A stretch of DNA of 64,000 nt from Nannocystis pusilla (GTDB taxonomy: Bacteria; Myxococcota_A; Polyangia; Nannocystales; Nannocystaceae). The stretch lies in assembly GCF_026626665.1 (NCBI RefSeq), contig NZ_JAPNKE010000002.1, positions 4,193,168 to 4,257,167 of the forward strand, in the 5' to 3' direction. The notes beneath the pieces are model-generated. The model had not been told where the DNA came from, ran no database searches, and saw only the letters and a list, made by a program, of their open reading frames with translations. The position numbers and the translations under genes are program-made. Below are positions 26,406 through 34,466 of the stretch, in pieces; positions within the stretch are counted from its first letter, which is position 1; every line of letters begins with the position of its first letter.

Positions 26406-27643
26406 TCAGCCGCCCCGCCCTCCTCACCACCGCCCTCGCCCTCGCCGCCTGCAACCCCGCCACGGGCGACACCGACAGCGACACCGACACCGGCGCCGAC
26501 ACCGATGGATCTGGCACGACGGACATGTCCCCGACGACAGGCGAGGCGCCGGTCGTGGTCGAGCTCGACGCCCCGTGCGACTTCGGGCCCGACGACGCGA
26601 CCGAGCTCGCGCTGGTGACCAACGACTTCGTCGCCCCCGCCGGGCTCGGGCGGGTCGCGGTCGGCGACCTCAGCGTCACCGCCGACATCCTGCCGGCGAC
26701 CACCGACACCGTCCTCGGCGCGACCGCCGACTGGCTGGTCATGGTGCACCGCTTCGGCCAGAACCGCATCGACGTGGTCGACCGCGCCGGCGAGTGGTTG
26801 CTGCGCGGCTCGGTCGACGTCACCCACCCGGCCTCCGACGATCCCAACCCGCAGGGCGTCACCTTCGCCGCCGACGGCCTCGCCTACGTGCCGCTGTTCG
26901 CCGCGCCGGCGGTGCAGATCTACGACTTCACCGCCGCCGAGTCGTCGGCCTGGCTGCAGGGCGAGATCGATCTGTCCCCGGTCGCCGACGCCGACGGCAG
27001 CCCCGAGGCCGGGGTCGCGCTCGCGTGCGGCGGCGTGCTGTTCGTCGGCGTCCAGCGCCTCGTCGACTTCGCGCCGGTCGACAGCAGCTACCTCGTCGCC
27101 GTCGACCTGGCCGGGCGCAACGTCCTCGACCTCGACGACGCGACCGAGGGCGTCCAGGGCATCGCCCTGCTCGGCCCCTACCCCAAGCAGCTTCGCCGCG
27201 ACCCCGCCGACGCCAGCGGCCACACCGCGCTGGTCCTGACCTCCGGCGTCGAGCGCGTCGACCTGTCCCGCGGGACATCCGAGTGGGCGGTCGCGCCCGA
27301 GGTCCTGGCCGCGGCCGGGATCGACGGCTTCGACCCGCAGGCCTTCGTGCTCGCGCAGGACGGCGCCTCGCTGTTCCTCACCGCCACCGACGGCGAGTTC
27401 CCGAGCGCCGCGGTGTTCCAGGTCGGCCTCGACGGCGGCGAGCCGGCCGCGCCGGTCAAGGTGATGGAGGGGCTGAGCTCCGGCGAGAAGATGCTCGAGC
27501 GGCTCGGCGGCGACCTGTGGATCGGCGACGCCGACGCGGAAGGCCCGCGCGTCCGCGTCTACGACCCCGCCACGCAGAACGAGCTGCTGGGCGACGGGCT
27601 CAAGACCGCGGTCGCGCCGTGGACCTTCATCCCTCTGCCCTGA
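26402..27643 (+). CDS. Beta-propeller lipoprotein 1 of the cobalamin locus
   Basis: This 413-residue protein has lipobox ALAAC near residue 17 and an Asp/Thr/Gly-rich linker (DTDSDTDTGADTDGSGTTD). The rest is repetitive beta-structure with blade-like units such as LGRVAVGDLSVTADILPATT, DWLVMVHRFGQNRIDVVDR and AYVPLFAAPAVQIYDF, suggesting a propeller. Its ATG overlaps the receptor stop (ATGA). It is paralogous to the next gene: the segments GVALACGGVLFVGVQR / DLLLCGGVLFVAVDR and ERVDLSRGTSEWAV / ERVDLSSGTSAWAV align. The context suggests a surface-exposed cobalamin-binding protein working with the receptor, analogous to BtuG of Bacteroides; this is inference. Confidence 0.75.
   Translation: MISRPALLTTALALAACNPATGDTDSDTDTGADTDGSGTTDMSPTTGEAPVVVELDAPCDFGPDDATELALVTNDFVAPAGLGRVAVGDLSVTADILPATTDTVLGATADWLVMVHRFGQNRIDVVDRAGEWLLRGSVDVTHPASDDPNPQGVTFAADGLAYVPLFAAPAVQIYDFTAAESSAWLQGEIDLSPVADADGSPEAGVALACGGVLFVGVQRLVDFAPVDSSYLVAVDLAGRNVLDLDDATEGVQGIALLGPYPKQLRRDPADASGHTALVLTSGVERVDLSRGTSEWAVAPEVLAAAGIDGFDPQAFVLAQDGASLFLTATDGEFPSAAVFQVGLDGGEPAAPVKVMEGLSSGEKMLERLGGDLWIGDADAEGPRVRVYDPATQNELLGDGLKTAVAPWTFIPLP
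26507..26544. repeat. Three palindrome units in the linker of propeller lipoprotein 1
   Basis: Cores GGATCTGGCA, GGACATGTCC and CGACAGGCGA are at 26507, 26521 and 26535. The middle core is a perfect palindrome. Confidence 0.7.
27261..27280. repeat. Palindrome unit in propeller lipoprotein 1 (paralog-conserved site)
   Basis: ACCTGTCC, loop CGCG, GGACATCC. It encodes DLSRGTS. The matching codon positions of the neighbouring paralog carry the unit at 28492-28511. Confidence 0.8.
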
Positions 27644-27644
27644 G

Positions 27645-27682
27645 AGCCAGGTCCTCATGCACATGTCCGTTCGCACCTGTAC
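27645..27682. repeat. Three-unit palindrome array spanning a start codon
   Basis: Cores AGCCAGGTCC (27645), GCACATGTCC (27659) and GCACCTGTAC (27673) overlie the junction between propeller genes 1 and 2, including the ATG at 27657 and the signal-peptide codons. Confidence 0.8.
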
Positions 27683-28877
27683 TTTCGCGCTGGTCGCCGC
27701 CGCCTGCGACGTCGGCGGCGCGCCGGTCGAGGAGGGCCCGCCGCCCTCCGACGCGCCGACGCCGATCGCCGGCTGGCCGCGCGAGGTCGGCGCGTGCGTC
27801 GGCGAACCGCCCGCCCCGACCCGCTTGCTGGTGACCACCACCGACTTCGCCACCGGGGGCGTCAGCGCGGTGACTCTGGCCGACTTCCGGGCGGACGCCG
27901 ACGTCGCGCTCGGCAGCACCGACGCCAAGCCGTTCTGGTTCGGCGGCCTGGCCTACGTGCTGCACCGCTACGGCCTCGACGCCCTGGACGTGCTCGACCC
28001 CGACGACGGCTTCCGCCTGCTGGCCCAGCGGGCCATCGTCGCCGAAGACCCCGCGGTCGTCAGCGCCAACCCGCACGCGCTGGTGGTCGGCGAGGACGGC
28101 CGCGGCTACGTCTCGCTGTTCGGCGCCCCCGAGGTGCAGGTGTGGGACCTGGCCGATGAGACAGATCCCAGGTTGACCGGGCGCATCGACCTCGGCCGGC
28201 TCGCGGACGCCGACGGCAACCCCGAGGCCTCGGACCTGCTGCTGTGCGGCGGCGTGCTGTTCGTCGCCGTCGACCGCGTCGACCAGGACGCGGGCCTGGT
28301 GCCGAACGAGCCGCGGGCTCGCCTCGCCGCCGTCGACCTCGAGAGCGGCGCCGTCCACGACGTCGATCCACAAACGCCCGGGGCCCAGGGCCTGGCGCTG
28401 CTCGGCGCGTGGGCCCGGCAGTTCCGCCTCGATCCCGCCGACCCCACCGGCCGCACCGCGCTGGTCCTGACCACCGGGCTGGAGCGCGTCGACCTGTCCT
28501 CGGGGACATCCGCGTGGGCGGTCAGCGACGCGCGCCTGCAGGCCGCCGGCCTGACCGACTACCGCCAGCCGCAGGCCTTCGACCTCGGCCCCGGCGGCGC
28601 CGACGTCTACCTCGCCGCTTACCGGGCCGACTTCGGCGAGCTGGCGCTGTTCCGCGCCGCGCTCGACCGCGACGAGCCGCTGGTCGAGCTCGCGGCCGGT
28701 TTGCAATCGGTCGAGCAGAGCCTCGAGGTCGTCGGCGACATCCTCTACTTCGGTGACCGCGCCCACGGGACGTCGGGCCTGCGCGCGTGGGACCTGCGCC
28801 AGGATCCGCCCGCCCCGCTGCCCGGCGCCCCGCTCGCGCTCGGCCTCGCCCCGTACGCGGCCGTGGCGATCCCGTGA
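27657..28877 (+). CDS. Beta-propeller lipoprotein 2 of the cobalamin locus
   Basis: This 406-residue paralog of the preceding protein has a short signal sequence ending at lipobox VAAAC, then Pro-rich linker and blade-like repeats (FWFGGLAYVLHRYGLDALDV, GRGYVSLFGAPEVQVWDL, DLLLCGGVLFVAVDRVD). The ATG at 27657 is chosen because it yields a plausible lipoprotein signal. The start codon is embedded in a palindrome array, so a hairpin could mask initiation. It starts 13 bp after gene 1. Together the pair may form or cap a surface cobalamin-capture complex; ligand specificity is not shown by the sequence. Confidence 0.7.
   Translation: MHMSVRTCTFALVAAACDVGGAPVEEGPPPSDAPTPIAGWPREVGACVGEPPAPTRLLVTTTDFATGGVSAVTLADFRADADVALGSTDAKPFWFGGLAYVLHRYGLDALDVLDPDDGFRLLAQRAIVAEDPAVVSANPHALVVGEDGRGYVSLFGAPEVQVWDLADETDPRLTGRIDLGRLADADGNPEASDLLLCGGVLFVAVDRVDQDAGLVPNEPRARLAAVDLESGAVHDVDPQTPGAQGLALLGAWARQFRLDPADPTGRTALVLTTGLERVDLSSGTSAWAVSDARLQAAGLTDYRQPQAFDLGPGGADVYLAAYRADFGELALFRAALDRDEPLVELAAGLQSVEQSLEVVGDILYFGDRAHGTSGLRAWDLRQDPPAPLPGAPLALGLAPYAAVAIP
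28492..28511. repeat. Palindrome unit in propeller lipoprotein 2 (paralog-conserved site)
   Basis: ACCTGTCC, loop TCGG, GGACATCC. It encodes DLSSGTS. Arms are identical to the unit at 27261; only the loop differs. Confidence 0.8.
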
Positions 28878-29024
28878 GGGCCATGCCCGCGGTCCACGAG
28901 CGAGACCCGGCCTGGCGCCTCCTCGTCGGCGCGCGCTCACGCCGACCGCGCGACCTGCCCGGCGCTCCGCTCGCGGCGGGCGAAAGGGTCGAAATGCCGC
29001 GCGCGCGGCACTAGACTGCCCGCG

Positions 29025-29900
29025 GTGCCGCGCGGCCTCGCTGTCCTTTTCGCCCTGTCTGCTTGTACAGGTGCGCCCGCGCCCGCGCCCGAGGCCGGCG
29101 ACGTCCCCGCGCGCCGGATCGTCTCGCAGACCATCCTCGCCGACGAGGTCCTGTGGGCGCTCGGCCCGGCCGCGCAGGCCCGCGTCGTCGGCGTCAGCGC
29201 GCTCGCCGACGACCCGCGCTACTCCGGCGTCGCCGGCGTGTGGCCGCCCGCGACCCCGCGGCGCGCGCTCACCTCCGAGGGCCTGCTGGCGCTCGAACCC
29301 GACCTCGCGATCATCGCCAGCTTCACCTCGCCCGAGGTGCGCGAGCTGCTGACGAGCCACGGCGTCCGCCTGCTCGAGTTCACGAGCTTCACCGGCTTCG
29401 CCGACTACCGCGCCCACGTGCGCCGGCTCGCCGCGGTGGTCGAGGACGCGCCCGCGGGCGAGCGCCTGCTCGCCGACCTCGACGCCCGCCTCGCCCGCCT
29501 GGCCGCCCGCCGCCCCGCCGCCCCGCTGGCCGCGATCAGCTGGGGCGACGGCCACGCCGCGGCCGGCGGCACCAGCTTCGACGACATCGCCGAGGCGGCT
29601 GGCCTTTCGAACCTGGCCAAAGAGAAAGGTCTCGAAGGACATGTCCCATTGGCCCTCGAGCTGATGGTCTCGTGGGACCCGCCGGTGATCGTCATCGGCT
29701 GCCCGGCGCCCGAGCCCGACGATCCGGCCTGCCCCGCCGCCGAGGCGGCCGTCGCCGCGCTGCCCGGGGTGCGCGCGACCGCGGCCGCGCGCAGCGGGCG
29801 GATCGTCGCGGTGCCCGGGCGCGCGCTCGCCAGCACCGGCGAGGGGATGGCGCGGGCCGCGGAGATCTTGCAAGATCGCCTGCTCGCGGAGCGGCCGTGA
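29025..29900 (+). CDS. BtuF-like cobalamin ABC transporter substrate-binding lipoprotein
   Basis: This 291-residue protein has the type-III substrate-binding fold: RRIVSQTILADEVLWALGPAAQARVVGVSALAD, then LEPDLAIIASFTSPEVRELLTSHGVRLLEF, a long linking helix (HVRRLAAVVEDAPAGERLLADLDARLARL), and a second lobe with GGTSFDDIAEAAGLSNLA. A very short signal (VPRGLAVLFALSAC) ends in a lipobox; the GTG at 29025 is the only start giving it. Its stop overlaps the permease GTG. Iron-siderophore binding proteins share this fold, but the riboswitch upstream favours cobalamin. Confidence 0.85.
   Translation: MPRGLAVLFALSACTGAPAPAPEAGDVPARRIVSQTILADEVLWALGPAAQARVVGVSALADDPRYSGVAGVWPPATPRRALTSEGLLALEPDLAIIASFTSPEVRELLTSHGVRLLEFTSFTGFADYRAHVRRLAAVVEDAPAGERLLADLDARLARLAARRPAAPLAAISWGDGHAAAGGTSFDDIAEAAGLSNLAKEKGLEGHVPLALELMVSWDPPVIVIGCPAPEPDDPACPAAEAAVAALPGVRATAAARSGRIVAVPGRALASTGEGMARAAEILQDRLLAERP
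29037..29074. repeat. Three palindrome units in the btuF-like signal-peptide codons
   Basis: Cores CTCGCTGTCC, CGCCCTGTCT and GTACAGGTGC are at 29037, 29051 and 29065, with spacers TTTT and GCTT. Confidence 0.65.
29595..29660. repeat. Five-unit palindrome array inside the btuF-like gene
   Basis: Cores start at 29595, 29609, 29623, 29637 and 29651 (GCGGCTGGCC, GAACCTGGCC, AGAAAGGTCT, GGACATGTCC, GGCCCTCGAG). The outer units are degenerate but the phase is exact. The reading frame is kept through it (AAGLSNLAKEKGLEGHVPLA). Confidence 0.7.
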
Positions 29901-30897
29901 CGCGCACCACCTGGCTGGCCGCCGCCGCGATCCCGCTCGCGCTGCTCGTGTCTCTCGGGACAGGTCCGGGGGACATCGGCCTCGGCGAGGCCCTGGGCGT
30001 GATCGGCCGCCGCGTGGTCGGCGACGATCTCGGGCTGCGCGGCGCGATCGTGTGGGATCTGCGGCTGCCGCGGGCGCTGCTCGCCGGCCTCGTCGGCGCC
30101 GCCCTCGCGGCCGCGGGCGCGCTGTGCCAGGGCCTGTTCCGCAACCCGATGGCCGATCCCGGGGTCCTCGGCGTCAGCTCCGGGGCCGCGCTGTTCGCCG
30201 TCGTCGGCCTGCTGTTCGGCCTCGACCGCGCCGGGATGTGGGCGATCCCCGTCGTCGCCGCCGTCGGTGCCGCCGCGGCCATGGTCCTCCTGCTCGCGGC
30301 CGCCGGACGACAGGCCAGCCTCGCCGTCCTCCTGCTCGCCGGCGTCGCGCTCGGGGCCCTGTGCTCGGCGCTGATCACCGTGTGTCAGGCCCTCGCCTCG
30401 CACCAGTGGGACTTCGGGCTGAAGGTCGTCTACTGGCTGATGGGCAGCTTCGAAGGCCGCAGTGGCCGCACCTGTCGTGGGCCGTGCCCCCCTGCGGGCT
30501 CGGGCTCGCGCTGGCGCTGTGGCTGCGGCGCGATCTCGACGCGCTGCACCTCGGCACCGACGCGGCCGCCTCGCTCGGCGTCGACCTGGCGCGCCTGCGC
30601 CTGCTCGTCGTCGTCGCCGTGGGCCTGCTCGTGGGGGCCGCGACCGCGCTGACCGGCGTACTGGCGTTCGTGGGCCTGGTCGCGCCGCACGTCGCTCGCA
30701 TGTCCTCGGGGCCAGGTCATCGCCGGCTCGTCCCGCTCGCCGCGCTCGTCGGCGCGAGCGCGACCATCCTCGTCGACGCGATCGCACGCTCGGCCAGCGG
30801 CGTCGTGATCCCTCCAGGAGTGATCACCAGCCTGGTGGGCGCGCCGTTCTTCTTGTGGTTGCTGCGGCGTCGTGGCCTGCGCGGACTGGGCGGCTGA
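29897..30897 (+). CDS. BtuC-like ABC transporter permease
   Basis: This is a FecCD/BtuC-family membrane protein with about nine to ten hydrophobic helices. Diagnostic segments are DLRLPRALLAGLVGAALAAAG, FRNPMADPGVLGVSSGAALFAV, ITVCQALASHQWDFGLKVVYWLMGS, LLVGAATALTGVLAFVGLVAPHVAR and the C-terminal GVVIPPGVITSLVGAPFFLWLL. The GTG at 29897 overlaps the btuF-like stop. One frame break near 30455-30470, just after YWLMGSFEGR, is restored in the second frame and may be a sequence error. It would import cobalamin across the inner membrane, but no BtuD-type ATPase gene follows, so the ATPase must be encoded elsewhere. Confidence 0.85.
29944..29967. repeat. Palindrome pair in the btuC-like 5' codons
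   Basis: CTCGTGTCT-type core, spacer CTCG, then GGACAGGTCC at 29958. It lies in codons for the first transmembrane helix. Confidence 0.6.
30698..30717. repeat. Palindrome unit in the btuC-like gene
   Basis: GCATGTCC, loop TCGG, GGCCAGGT. It encodes MSSGPG. Confidence 0.65.
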
Positions 30898-31391
30898 GCG
30901 CGACGGTTGCACATGCATCGTCGTCGCGTGTCCGCGCGTCGATCGGACGAACGCGGTCAACTGACCGCACCGCAGCACGCGCACGCCGATCCGCGTGACT
31001 TTGTCTGAGCCAGAGCATGCGTTCCTGAGCTGCGCGAGGGTGGCGTGTTCGAGGCGCGTAGCGACGCATGCGGCTTTAAGACCACGGCGATGATGTGCGC
31101 GACGTCGAAGTCGCTCCACATACAACATCTTGGGTTTACGCGCGCTGCGCTGTCCACAACTTGTGCCTGCAGCAAAGCGGACGCGCGGACACAGACGAGC
31201 GACTGTCACATTCTCACGCCGGTCGCTCGTGCACATGCACGCGACTGACGCGGCCGCACGCTCGCGCGCGCGGCAATTCCTGCACGCCCGCACTGGACGG
31301 ACCACCGCTTTCGGTTTCTTCTTGTCGGCCTGATGAGCCAAGGCGCCGAACCACCTCAGCGAGCTCAGCGGAGACGAAGGAGTGTTGCGGA
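30898..31391. other. 494-bp gap with visibly lower GC than its surroundings
   Basis: No credible gene, RNA or palindrome-family unit is seen on either strand. The stretch around 31070-31220 contains AT-richer runs (for example TTTAAGACC, ACATACAACATCTTGGGTTTA) unusual for this window. AAGGAG at 31376-31381 is the ribosome site of the next gene. It may hold promoters or mark an acquired segment. Confidence 0.5.
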
Positions 31392-32450
31392 ATGAGATTG
31401 GTGCAACTGACAGCTCTGGCGTACATCGTCGCCGTCGTCACCGACGTCTTCGACGACGGAGCCAGCGCGGAAGCGGCCCACGAGGTCCGGTACGACGACC
31501 ACGGCGACTTCGACGGCGACCTGAGCACAGCCGGCCGGACCGGCCCGAGCAGCCTGGACGAAGTTCTCAAGGCACCCACTCGCGTCGCTGCGCCGCTGGC
31601 TCCTGTGCCGGCGGCGACCGACGCGGACGAGACCGCGCAGGCCGCCGACCGCGCACAGATCCAGCAGTTCCTACCTCGGCAGTGCGTTCACAGCGTCGAC
31701 GAGCAGCGCCCGCGGCTGACGCGGAACGAGCAGAAACGGACCTATGCCGTGCTCGCCCACGTCGTCAAGCGGCTCAAGGCCAGCGACGATTTTCTCAAGC
31801 TGCTCCAGCTGGTCGCCGCGCGCGAGTCGAGCCTGCAGCAGGGGCTCGTGCATCGCCTGTCACCTGACCTGGAGGCCAGCCTACAAGCGTGGCGCAAGAC
31901 CGCCAAGCTCTACGAGGGCAACCCGCACCACGCCGAACCCGAGCACTGGCAGACTTACGGCCTATTCGGCATGAACTCCAACTACTTCACGCAGGTCTGG
32001 GACAACCAGGCCGACCCCCGCGTCCTGTGCGACGCGATCGTCGACATCCTGGTCTACCGGCGCGCCGTCGCCCGCGTGATCAAGAAGGCGGGATCTGCCA
32101 TCGAATGCACCGACGCCGCCGGCCGCACCTATCGGCACACGACGCGTGCGACCTGGGAGTCGGTGCATCGAGCCGTCAGCGGCGGCAAGCTGTGCCCGAG
32201 CAAGAACGAGAACGTCGCCGCGATCATGGGCAAGTACTTCCGCGGGCGCGCGGCCAAGTTCGGGCTCGACCCCGACAAGCCGGTCACCCTCAAGATGCTG
32301 GGCGTCGAGCCGGCGAAGGGCCTCGACGGCGCCGCCTGGGCCGACCAGGAGGCCATCGTCATGGGGCTGTGGGCCGAGCTGGAGGCCGAATGGGCCGAGA
32401 ACCCGCCGGACGCCCCGGAGCCGGTGAAGATCGCGCGCACCGGTTCCTGA
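31392..32450 (+). CDS. Exported lytic-transglycosylase-like protein
   Basis: This 352-residue protein starts at an ATG preceded by AAGGAG. A hydrophobic N-terminus (LVQLTALAYIVAVVTDVF) may be a signal peptide or anchor. After an acidic/Pro linker, a helical domain contains LKLLQLVAARESSLQQGLVH and, about 50 residues on, HWQTYGLFGMNSNYFTQVWD. This resembles the catalytic Glu (about residue 145) and GLxQ/GLFxM motif of lysozyme-like transglycosylases. The role would be peptidoglycan cleavage in the periplasm. Codon use looks less GC-extreme than its neighbours, which together with the flanking gap could mean transfer. The family assignment is tentative. Confidence 0.55.
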   Translation: MRLVQLTALAYIVAVVTDVFDDGASAEAAHEVRYDDHGDFDGDLSTAGRTGPSSLDEVLKAPTRVAAPLAPVPAATDADETAQAADRAQIQQFLPRQCVHSVDEQRPRLTRNEQKRTYAVLAHVVKRLKASDDFLKLLQLVAARESSLQQGLVHRLSPDLEASLQAWRKTAKLYEGNPHHAEPEHWQTYGLFGMNSNYFTQVWDNQADPRVLCDAIVDILVYRRAVARVIKKAGSAIECTDAAGRTYRHTTRATWESVHRAVSGGKLCPSKNENVAAIMGKYFRGRAAKFGLDPDKPVTLKMLGVEPAKGLDGAAWADQEAIVMGLWAELEAEWAENPPDAPEPVKIARTGS

Positions 32451-32611
32451 CCGCCGGACGGCGCCCGCGCACCCGGACCGGCGTCGGACCCGGCCGCGCG
32501 GCCTGGCCCCCGAACGCCCGTACGGCCCCCGTCCGCCGCCCCGGCGGCCCCGGTCGCGGGCGCGCGCCCTCCCCGCTGGCGGACGGGCGGCGCGCCCGCT
32601 ATCTTGTGCCT

Positions 32612-34149
32612 GTGCTCGCTCGTACGTTGCACCTTAACTTATGGATGTTGACTGCGGCCGTCGCCGCGGCGGGATGTGACCCTTCGGACAGCTTCGGTCC
32701 GGAGCCCGGCCCGTCGGCGAAGCCAGGACCTGCGCTCGCGGCCCCCGAAGGCGGCGGCCAGCTGTGCGGCGACGACATCGAGCTCGACCTGCGGCGCTCG
32801 TTCGTCCTCAGCGAGTTCACGGTGATGGAGCCCTTCACCTTCACCCGGGTGATGCAGCAGATCCTGGACACCAGCCCGGCGCCCGCGGTCACGCCGACGG
32901 TCCTCTACCAGCGCTGGTGGGACTTCTTCAACGAGAAGCCCGGCGTCCACCCCGACGCCTTCCACTGCGACGACGAGCTCGTCGACGGCGCGCCGGCCAT
33001 GGGCGCCTTCCCGCACGCCTGTCCGCGCCCCGAGGGCCGGCTTGCCGACACCGACCCGTTCAGCGACCCGCAGAACAACTTCGACTCGTACATCGCGCTC
33101 GGCGTGTTCAACCGCTTCGACCTCGCCCCGCTCGACGGCAGCACTGCGGCGAGTACCGCATCGTGTTCGCCAAGCAGTCCGGCCTGTTCGACCCCAACGA
33201 TCGCAACCTCATCATCTTCGAGGCCGCGGTGCCGAACCCGAACCCGAGCTGCGGCATCGAGGGTTGCCGGCCGATCGCGCAGTTCTGGGCCGACCTCAGC
33301 CAGATCGACGACATCACCGAGATCCGCGACCGCGTCGAGGACTTCTACTTCGTCGACGCCGCCGGCGCGGGCCCGGTCGTGCACGCCGACAACTACGGCC
33401 CCAGGGGCGGACAGATCCGCACCAACATGTTCATGAACGGGCCCAACGCCTGGCAACTGCGCCAGTTCGAGTTCGTCCACGACTGCGGCGGCTCGGCCTG
33501 CATCAAGCCGACGCTGCTCAAGGACAACCCGTTCCCCGAGCTCTTCCAGGACGACTCGCCGTGGCCGGGCGCCGAGGCGTTCCAGGAGTGGTTCGTGCGC
33601 CAGGTTCCGAACCTCGAGAAGGCCGGCAGCAACCTGTTCTTCACCACCGACGTCGGCACCTTCGCCTCCGGGGCCAGCAACTCCGAGGGCGAGTTCGACA
33701 ACTACCGCATCCAGTCCGGCTTCAGCGGCTCGTTCCGCCAGAAGGTCCAGGACGCGATCACGCTGCCCGGCCTCACCGCCGACAACATCATCAACCGCGC
33801 CCTCGCGCTGTCGTGCGCCGGCTGTCACGAGCACAACAACTTCGGCGAGAACCTCGACTTCGGCGACGGCCTGCCGTGGGAGCCGAGCCTCGGGTTCGTG
33901 CACATCAGCGAGGAGTTCACCGCCGAGGGTCCGTTCGGCACGCGCTTCCCGCTGTCCGACGCGGTCCGCTTCGTGTTCCTCCCGCACCGCGGCGAGGTCA
34001 TGCAGAACTTCCTCAGCGAGACCGCGTGCGAGCCCTGCACCGACAAGGGCGTCAAGCAGTTCGGCCCGCCCGACCCGAGCAAGTTCTTGCCCGACGGCTT
34101 CGACAGCGTCGAGGGCATGACGATCGGCGGCCCGCGCAGCTGCCACTGA
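32612..34149 (+). CDS. Lipoprotein with a CxxCH haem-type motif, unknown function
   Basis: The GTG at 32612 gives a lipoprotein signal (TLHLNLWMLTAAVAAAGC). The mature protein of about 490 residues has conserved-looking segments YRIVFAKQSG, NDRNLIIFEAAVPNPNP, ADNYGPRGGQIRTNMFMN and, near residue ~400, LSCAGCHEHNN, a single CxxCH motif. A C-terminal SETACEPC segment adds two Cys. The frame breaks near 33142; restoring one C gives LDGSHCGEYRIVF. Similar single-CxxCH lipoproteins occur in myxobacteria without known function. It may be a c-type cytochrome, or the motif may be structural. A palindrome pair lies just after the lipobox codon. Confidence 0.6.
32672..32695. repeat. Palindrome pair at the lipobox of the CxxCH lipoprotein
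   Basis: GGATGTGACC, spacer CTTC, GGACAGCTTC. It covers the codons for the lipidated Cys and following residues. Confidence 0.65.
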
Positions 34150-34466
34150 GCGCGCTCGCCCTGGCGCCGCCCCGCGCGCGTGGCCACGCCACGGTCGCGT
34201 GCGCTCCGGCGCCGCGCGTCTTTGTCGCGCGATCGCTCGCGCTCCGGCGGCGTCGTGCGGCGCCGTCACGCGTTCGCGTGCGCTCCGGCGCCGCCGCGCG
34301 TGACCGTCATATTTCGGTCACGCGCCGTCACGCTCGTCGCGCACACACGCCGGCGTCAGCCGCCTGCGGCCCGCGGGAGCGAAGCGGAGCCGGCCTCGCG
34401 CGACCGCGTGACGCGACCTGGCCGGGTGGGACCTGCGTGTTAGACTGCGCCGCCGGAGGACCCGCA
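34150..34466. other. 317-bp gap with GC-rich direct repeats
   Basis: There is no credible gene. A perfect 20-bp direct repeat (TCGCGTGCGCTCCGGCGCCG) occurs at 34195-34214 and 34274-34293, with a partial third copy between. The ribosome site of fabH (GGAGG, 34455-34459) is at the right end. Confidence 0.6.

Noticed and set aside
29025..30897. Siderophore (FecB/FecCD) rather than cobalamin transport
   Set aside because: The protein folds are shared, but the upstream cobalamin riboswitch and the gene order favour cobalamin. It is not fully excluded.
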